A model generated the notes under the pieces. The model saw only the letters and a program-made list of their open reading frames with translations. It searched no databases and was not told the DNA's origin. From Haemonchus contortus (Eukaryota; Nematoda; Chromadorea; Rhabditida; Trichostrongylidae), in contig LS997563.1 of NCBI GenBank assembly GCA_000469685.2, positions 25,949,897 to 26,013,896 on the forward strand: a stretch of DNA of 64,000 nt. Direction: 5' to 3'. A program made the translations under genes and the position numbers. This document shows positions 57,290 through 64,000 of this stretch, one piece after another (the stretch's first letter is position 1; each line of letters opens with the position of its first letter).

Positions 57290-59240
57290 CATAGTAGGTA
57301 TCTGACTGGAAAACAAGTTTCTGAACTCATATTGATTCAATAATCTTCATGAGCCGTTTCGTGATCTGAGAAAGGGTCCGCGGAGCATGTTCTCCGCAAC
57401 GACCTATGGAAAACATGAAGAAAGCCTGTGAGGTCAGTTCTTTCTGGACTACCTCGAAGCAGGTAGGTGCACTGTCTTGTCATAGAAGCGAAGCTACAGT
57501 CAAAAGTCAACGAGCGTAGGACGATAGGCAAAGCCTAAGTGAAGTTCTTCTATTCTTCGAAAGTCTATAGCTTCCTCTTCTCTAATTCGAGTTCATTTCA
57601 TAAGCGCACCAGTGTGAATATTAACGTGAACGAGTATACATAAATTGGTCCATGGTTGAGAACAAATAGGTTTGTACGCAATGATATAAACAGTGAAAAA
57701 TAGTGAGTAAAAGAACAGCAAATCTTTTTGAAGAATGGGAAGCTGGCGTACGAAAAATAGACATAAAACTAATAAAACCATAAAGTATCAGAAACTACTT
57801 AGTCTCCTTCTTGGAGCCACACCAGGTTCATGTTGTTGCGTGCTCACGACAACAGGTGTGAATACTAAGATGAAGACCTGTATAATTCGCTTACCTGCAT
57901 CATATTTTGCAGTGAAGGAGTGGCTTTAGATTCGCCTGCAGGAGAAGCAGAATGATACCAGAATCGGATTCAAGAACAGGTGCCGAATTGACAAGTACAG
58001 AATGCGGAATCAACCAATACAGCAGAGAATCGGAGTAGAAGTAGATGAAGTCAACAAAATCTACAGGCCCGTCCGTGGCAATTTGCCAACTCCTGCAAGG
58101 ATTCGCTGCGGGACTTCTATTCCTGCAGCGAATCCATTTGGTACCATACCGCGCCGAGTGATTGAATTGACTGCGATGGAACAACTATTGGCTCCAGTTG
58201 GGATGGAAGGCTCTTGCACCTTTTTCGATTATTGGGACATAATTAGGTCTGTTTCTCGCCAGAGCGCCTTGAACTGCCTGAACTTTTTTAATGATGGAAC
58301 GGGCTTCATAATGAATTTGGGATTCTTGTCGTCATTTTTACGTCATAATAGTTTCCATCATTTCGAAACCATTGGCGTTTTGGGCCTCGACATTGATAGA
58401 GTGGGTTTCGGTTTGCTTCAGTGATGCAGGTTTTCGAAGTCTTGTAGCGCATCGACAACTAATACATCAGCTTCGCCTTACTACGTTACCTAAGTCGCAC
58501 AATAAGAGCAAAGCGCTGACAAAGTTGTATTGAAAGAGGACTTTTTAAAATGATCGAGGTCTAGCAGCCAGCAGCTACTTTTCTCTTGGTAGCTACTATG
58601 GGTAGTCCTACTATGAAGTCACATATGGCACAAAGTATGTGACAGGCTCTCAAACCGAGGATCCCTCAAAAGCCGCACATTATATCATAGCAAATAACTG
58701 ACTATGCCAGAAAACCTGTTCCGAAAACCAGCATCTTATTAAGCATTGTATGCAGGTAATTGGCAAGGGGCTAAAGAGCAGTCGTAGTCGCATTTGGGAC
58801 TGTTGCACTAGTCCCATTTTGGACTGGTGCAAGAGCCTTCAATTACGACTGGAGCCAATCGTTGCACCGTCCAGTCACTTTAATCACTCGGACTATTAAC
58901 GAGATAACCGTATAAACCCTAATTGTGATTCCGAAGATCGCTTACAAAGTTGGTAACATGACACAGCTCAGCGAATGCATCCCATTTTTGTTTTCATTGG
59001 ATGCAGTCAACGGCCCTGATCCACCTAATCTTACCCTAATCAAGCCGACACCCAAAACTGTGGCGTTCCGGAATCGGGGTGGGACCACAGCCGTGGTATC
59101 GTACCAATAGAGGTCCTACAGTGAATCAGGGCAAGAGTTGGCAAATTGCCAGGGGCGGGCCTGTAGATTTTGTGGCTTCAAAGTAGATAAAAGGAAGAGG
59201 CGGGAGCTAGTAGCAGAATACGACGACTGGCAAAGTTCCA
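57290..59240. repeat. MULE right interior with a long imperfect inverted repeat
   Basis: CTACAGGCCCGTCCGTGGCA followed by ATTTGCCAACTCCTGC (58060-58097) is matched in reverse complement at about 59125-59172, with further pairing inward. A 140-codon + strand frame (58002-58424) begins in the left arm. It reads as ordinary protein (GGGTSIPAANPFGTIPRR-like, then FFDYWDII), but its first third lies within the inverted repeat and I recognise no family. This may be yet another foldback inserted in the MULE. Confidence 0.45.
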
Positions 59241-59564
59241 GGGAACCACAGCGTAAGAGCGCCCGCGGGAAAATAATTTAAGCCGCAGGACATTCCAATG
59301 AATGAATGCGATCGAGACGCCCACATTGCACGCTGGCAGCCTACTATAGTTAGCTCTACGCAAAGGCACACAAATTTAGACAGCATGTCCGATACTCATT
59401 GTAACTTTCGTTGTAACATTTCAATCCCAAATTTTACTTTTTTGGAAGCTTCGTACTCCTCCGGCGAGGCCGACGTTTGCGTTCTCTTCACCACTTTTGC
59501 AGTATTTTGGACGTTTACTTACTCATCTAAAGCAAGATACTTCGAAACTATTGCGAACTGTGCT

Positions 59565-60120
59565 CTTAAGCGTGCTTCTATCAGGCTGCAAGCCTATGAG
59601 TATCGAGCGTAATATCGTACATGCTACCAGCTTTTGACAATCATCACTTCTAAAGTCTGAAGTCAAGGCAACTAAAAACGTTTCGGTCGAACGAGTATAG
59701 ACGGTAGGGGTCGTTCTCTTAACATTGTCACACTATTTAAGAAGTTGTTCCAAAGGCATCAGATACCGGTTGCACCTTACAATACTTTCAAATATCAAGG
59801 CATTCGGATTATTGCTCAAGTTCTTGGAATTTTTCGTTTTCATACACTTACTGTTTGAATGTTTGTTACACTTACAATAGCTTTGCGAGGTTATAGTTTT
59901 ATTTAGTGTTTCACCTCTCTCAAGGGGTTGCTTGGCTGATCATTGCGTAAATGAGAACTCAACTACACCATCGTTTCCCACGCTCACTTGAAAAGCTAAT
60001 CCATTGAGCGTGGGTGGAGGTCTGGGTTGAAATACGGAAAGACATCCGAATATCTGACAACAAAGTCGATGTTAGCAGAACTGGACATGACATAGAGCTC
60101 GCTTTCTCACCGATTTTCAG
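59565..60120. other. Upstream region of the 60-63 kb gene
   Basis: A + strand stretch at about 60003-60068 reads well as protein (VEIRKDIRISDNKVD) and precedes a GTTAGC donor at 60070, but its phase does not fit the next exon. It may be an upstream exon of the following gene. Nothing else is recognised. Confidence 0.35.
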
Positions 60121-63100
60121 AGAATCGCTCTGATGAGCGCCATAGGACGTGGCTCTCCTCTGAACGTTCATTTACAGTTTTTTGGCATTATTGTTACACT
60201 CGCCACCACATCTTTTTTTACACTTTGAACTCTGGAATCCTTGCTCAAGTGACTTGTTTTGGAAGGATAGAAACCAGCCTCACTATCAATCACATTCCCC
60301 AGGTATGTAGACAAGTAGTCAATTGAGTCGAACAAACACATTTTGTCTATCTTGGAAAAACTCTTTTACCAAGGTAAATTACCCAAATTCCTGAGTGCGT
60401 TGCAATTTTTGTTGACCCTTCGAAAACACTTTACAGCGTGGAGAAATTCTTTGCATTGACCCATTTGAACACCTATGTCTTTGGAACGAGCAGAGGCAGA
60501 ATCAGGTAACTGCAAAGTTCAAACAAGGGGAATAAGACTGAAAGTGGCTACTGCGTGACGCTACATCCGGAACCAACAAGGCTATCTCTTCCAAAGCTTT
60601 TGAAGGTTAGCCGGACAATATTCCCGTTCATGGCTCGTGAACCACAGCCTTTCCTGATCCTGTTAAGCTTATATTGTCCTTTGCAGAAAAATCAATCCTC
60701 TCTTCATAATTTTTACATGCAATCATTCTTGAATTCAAGTGCAAAACATTCGTTTTCTTGCTAGCCGTTCAACTTTACACTCGTGTTCGTTCACTCTCAT
60801 TCCATCTTTGTTCGCTGACGCCCCTATATCTCTTCTCATGAAAAATGGAAAACATACGGTCAACATTCTGTAGAGTAAGGCCGTATGATCAGGGTTTATC
60901 AGTAATAACAACTTGGTAAGCATTGATCAGATCTGAAAACCCCTACATACTAATCTTCTTTTCTCTACATTTGTTTGCCTATGCGAGAAGTAAACCATCT
61001 ACTTGTAAGACGTAGCCAGTGTTCAAGTGAAAGAAATTATACTTATAGGAGAGCTTAAAGCCAACCCATTTTAGAAGCATGGAAGGGCCAATAATTCGTT
61101 AGATCTTCATTTCCAGCACTGCAATAGAGCTTTTCTAGCAACTGCTCCGCTAAGAATGAGGAATTGTTTCTTAGTACATATAGATTGCTCGATCACCCCT
61201 AAAATTAACATGATGGCATGCCAAACCCTCAAAATGGTCTCTGCCTTGCGTCGCGCTGCTTTAATCCAAACAACACTCAAAGCGTATCCCAGAGAACCTG
61301 AAGTTTTTGGTCGTAAATCGATTATCACTAAAGTCTAGCTAGCCTGTCGAAACGAACTGCTATTCTATTGCTGTATCACATGCTTGAGATCAATTCCGCG
61401 GTGGCCTCTTTTCCATACGTGTGCGATATGGCGATGAAATACATGATGATAGACGTTTTCTATCAAATGCACGTACACATAAGCCAAGCGTTAGGGATCA
61501 TAACAAATGAAATTGGATGCCGATTAGTCCAAAGATGGTATTGCGGTCTCATCCTGAAATCAAGCATGTTTCTCATTATGTAGTGCTGAGAACGCCATGT
61601 CGTGTACTTATATTCGAACGTTGGGTTGGTTCGAAGGAAATATGATCACGATGATGATGTTGGTTATGAAAAGTGAAAGATTCTCGTTGCATTTGATGCA
61701 GTGGTTCCTTAAGCAACAGCAACTTTTTTGACAGCGCTAGCAATCATAGAACACTTCGACAAAGTTTCTTGATTTTCGAATTTCGAATCTTGATTTCTTT
61801 TCTTTCTTGTCCTACTCTTGTCAGGAGCCCAATGTTTGCTTTGTGAATGCAAGGTCATATACTGTGTGGTGATTAATTGGGTGGCAAACCGTCTTTCAGG
61901 GCACTAAGATTCGTACTGCTGTCCAGAAAGTAGCACATTTCAATATTTCTCGGTCACGTTTGCCTTTTTTATGGTCTCTCTCAAACTGTTCCTGTTAGAG
62001 TGGCGACCCCATGTAATAATCACATAAGTGTGGACCGAATTTGCTACAGGATGATCGAGTGCTCTGCATTCCTGTGAACGACTGTCACTGTCACGAGGCT
62101 GTCTTGGCTGTAGCTACATCGGAGGTTAATCAACACATCGTTCTCGGACCCCTCATCATCATTCTAGTAGGAATGCAAGACACTATCGTGAAAAAGCAAG
62201 CCAATTTTCTACGCGCTAACCGCAATGGCACGTACTGACCCTGATGTAGCATAGCAAGGTGGCCTTGAACTGAATACAAGTTGGTACCCTGAATCGTTGT
62301 CTCTCGCAATGTGCGTGTGGTAGTTTAATTCAATTTTGTCAGTTCATGTAGAAACACCAAGGAAGATAAAAAAAATTCCTGGAATTCGAAGGGCGAACAT
62401 TCTGAGGAAAATAAGCGAAGTTGACCTCTGGTTTACTTACGATTGTTGTTCACGAGCAAAGCCAATCAATGAATCGTCGTCAATCAAGAATGATCAAAAC
62501 TCTCCAGTTTCACGTTCAGAGCATAGCCCGCTGCTCTCATTCCCATCGGGTCCTACAGATCCGAAGAGCTGCCGTATTTGCTACCAACTTTTCTTTGCAT
62601 TTCCTCTCCACTATCCATTTGCGCTATGCTCATGGCCAAAGGTAACAGCTGACAGGCAGTGATCACTCGAACAGTAACTGACGTTTCCAGATCACTACGC
62701 TGGACATGCTGGTTGTTTGTTTATCACAAACATCAACCGATCACTGATCAACTCATTTCATTCTTTCGTGATGTTTTCGCTGGATTGTCGTTGAACTCAT
62801 ATTGTGCGTAATTGCTATTTTCCGAATCTCCGAACAGCTTTCTCTTCATTCCGAGGATTTTTATATGTACTATGAATGCAGAGGAAGGAAGTTATCTTCG
62901 GAATCATATAAAGATATGAATTTCTCTCAGCAGCGTAAGAAAATGACAGTAGATTTTCGAATTCCCGAAGCATTCAATTCAATAACAGACTCTAACGAAG
63001 AACTTCATTACACAGGTTTGAGAATGTGAGAATTTTCGTGACAAAAGACTATTCCCAGCCGCTACCAAATCAAGCGTTGTTTTTGCAGAAGAGTTTACAC

Positions 63101-63180
63101 TTCAATCGCTGCTTTCAGAGCTCACTGATGTGCCATCTGACCGTGCGTGCGACCGACCGACCGACCGACTGCGACGCTAG
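60121..63180 (+). CDS. Multi-exon gene of unknown function
   Basis: Probable host gene, partial model. Exon 60121-60302 (acceptor GATTTTCAG, donor GTATGT) encodes RTWLSSERSFTVFWHYCY, then IFFYTLNSGILAQVTCFGRI. It is followed in phase by 60437-60505 (TTTACAG; RGEILCIDPFEHLCLWNEQR) and in phase by 61117-61332 (TTTCCAG; HCNRAFLATAPLRMRNCF, then MVSALRRAALIQTTLKAYPR). Further exons on the same strand: about 62343-62641 (TTTTGTCAG; IPGIRRANILRKISEVDLWF, ending near a CRICYQ string); 62838-63015; and 63089-63180, the last two joined in phase (G|AA) and ending DRPTDRLRR-stop. The link between 61332 and 62343 is not resolved, so two genes are possible. I recognise no family. CxxC in CRICY could start a RING-CH finger, but no partner cysteines follow. 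Clean frames, good splice sites and lack of repeats set this region apart from the rest of the window. Confidence 0.55.
63148..63170. repeat. Short (CGAC)n repeat in the last exon
   Basis: Five tandem units of CGAC or GACC type, translated as the RPTDR run just before the stop codon of the preceding gene. Confidence 0.6.
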
Positions 63181-64000
63181 CCACTTGTTGACAACACTGG
63201 CGCGCCCAGCGTTTACAACTCATAGCCACTCTGAAATCAGCCACTGATTTCGTTCTTCAAGCGCTCTTCGAATGTTTTCTTAGAACAGGGACGGCAAATG
63301 TCACCACGTCTCAGCAAGCAACGCTAGCCACATATTAAGCAACACTGATTATGTTCTCATAGGTGCACGACACATCAAAAGACCAAAATCTTCGTGAAGT
63401 CTTAGCTGATGACTCTGAGCATAACTGCATTCCAAAGTCACTAATAAATCTCGGGTACTGCGCCGTCGCTAACATTGTCTTCCCGCGGGAATATGTTTGA
63501 ACCGTCAACTCGCATTAATTAGAGGGATTTAAACGTCCCGTGAGCGTGTAACACATTAGCGGAGAACGTCCGCTGCGCGCGTCCATCGAAAGTAGGTCAC
63601 CCCGCCCACTTCGCGCGCGGCGCACCCCTACTGAGGTCTTGACATGACATTACAGTGCCACCAAGTGTCAGTGGAGCGAATGATTTGCATTTGTCCGTGT
63701 TGTCTTTTCTTTGGTTGACTGCTGTGGACAAGGCGCAAATTGCATGCCCCACGGACAACCGCGACGTTTGTCAAATGTCGCGGGCTGACGCGTCGCGTGC
63801 GACGGCTGCGGCGTGACCTAGTTTTAACGGACGCGCGCAACGAAGCGCACCCCACATTAGCCCCGTAATACCCCACGATCCACCACTGTGCATTCATCAG
63901 GGGTACCTCTGCTTCGTGTCGTATGTATATGTGACGAGTGTTCGAAGGCGCTTCAGCGTGTGTTCGGATTACTGTGTCATATATTCACGGGACACTAAAT
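63181..64000. other. GC-rich end of window, no gene supported
   Basis: From about 63470 the DNA becomes rich in CpG (GCGCGC, CGCGCGCGGCGCACC). An 89-codon - strand frame (63628-63897) reflects this composition. AACGCTAGCCACAT and GACGCTAGCCACTT form a weak direct repeat with the previous segment. A promoter on either strand would be possible but cannot be shown. Confidence 0.35.

Larger units (their letters stand above)
51026..59313 (-). mobile_element. Mutator-like transposon (MULE), 8.3 kb, with transposase gene
   Basis: The left end GATAGCATTTATACG runs on to TTCTGCGGCTTAAATGATTG and CCCGCG. The right end in reverse complement gives TCCTGCGGCTTAAATTATTT and CCCGCG. Subterminal inverted copies of the CAACAGGTGTGAATA block lie at 51325-51372 and 57818-57865. 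The flanks GAGACGCGC (51017-51025) and GAGACGCCC (59314-59322) form an 8/9-matching 9-bp target duplication, as expected for MULEs. The interior holds the transposase gene (next entry), a piggyBac derivative (51413-52318), and a CTATCAG-rich zone. It lies inside a MITE. Confidence 0.82.
50809..59564. repeat. MITE, copy 3, split by the Mutator-like element
   Basis: The left terminus GGCACAATTCACG (50809) and right terminus TGCGAACTGTGC (ending about 59563) match the family at 11193-11697 and 14482-15034. Without the 8.3-kb insertion and one copy of its target duplication, the element would be about 0.46 kb, close to the intact copies. The left piece 50975-51025 also matches the truncated copy at 24.7 kb. 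Confidence 0.65.

Noticed and set aside
63628..63897. Arg-rich protein on the - strand at the right end
   Set aside because: Frame openness is explained by GC-rich composition. No start context, splice sites or family resemblance.

Overview
The window is eukaryotic. Genes are split by short introns with TTTCAG-type acceptors, and the rest is dominated by many families of DNA transposons and retroelements. The element mix (Tc1 and mariner, PIF/Harbinger, Mutator-like, piggyBac, RTE, BEL/Pao, GIY-YIG Penelope-like) and the intron style suggest a nematode, most likely a clade V parasite such as a hookworm or other strongylid. That placement is inference; no rRNA or other marker gene is present. 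Only three loci look like host genes; nearly everything else is mobile DNA or its debris.

Region by region. (1) 441-17545, + strand: ten exons of an SLC17-type anion/phosphate transporter (major facilitator superfamily), with the N-terminus beyond the left edge. Its introns hold a Tc1 element (4330-6775, itself split by a MITE), a Penelope-like element (about 7430-9890), a MITE (11193-11697), an RTE fragment (11999-12400), a mariner (12861-14128), another MITE (14482-15034) and a second Tc1 (to 16185). Two of the introns use GC donors. (2) 17.5-29.4 kb: dispersed repeats, a two-exon gene for a secreted glycine-rich repeat protein (21454-22761, - strand), foldbacks, and a third Tc1 (27839-29398). 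(3) 29.9-36.3 kb: Helitron-like debris and a BEL/Pao LTR retrotransposon (31629-36257, - strand) with 318-bp LTRs, a 5-bp target duplication and a tRNA-Gly-like primer site, but no reverse transcriptase or integrase that I can see.

(4) 36.6-49.4 kb: the 5' part of a LINE present as a head-to-head palindrome centred near 47.31 kb. Its left arm is split by a 7.4-kb PIF/Harbinger element (36665-44102) and a 1.67-kb non-autonomous Mutator-like element (44558-46230). Its right arm is split by a 0.5-kb MITE (48412-48920). Each arm therefore preserves the empty site of the insertions in the other. (5) 50.8-59.6 kb: a MITE split by an 8.3-kb Mutator-like element (51026-59313) that carries a decayed transposase gene and is itself invaded by a 906-bp piggyBac derivative (51413-52318): three nested layers. 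(6) 60.1-63.2 kb: a + strand multi-exon host gene of unknown function. The last 0.8 kb is GC-rich with no gene I can support.

The genes do not form a pathway. I found no new molecular system. The most distinctive features are the nested insertions with readable empty sites, the GC-AG introns of the transporter, and the 60-63 kb gene I cannot identify.
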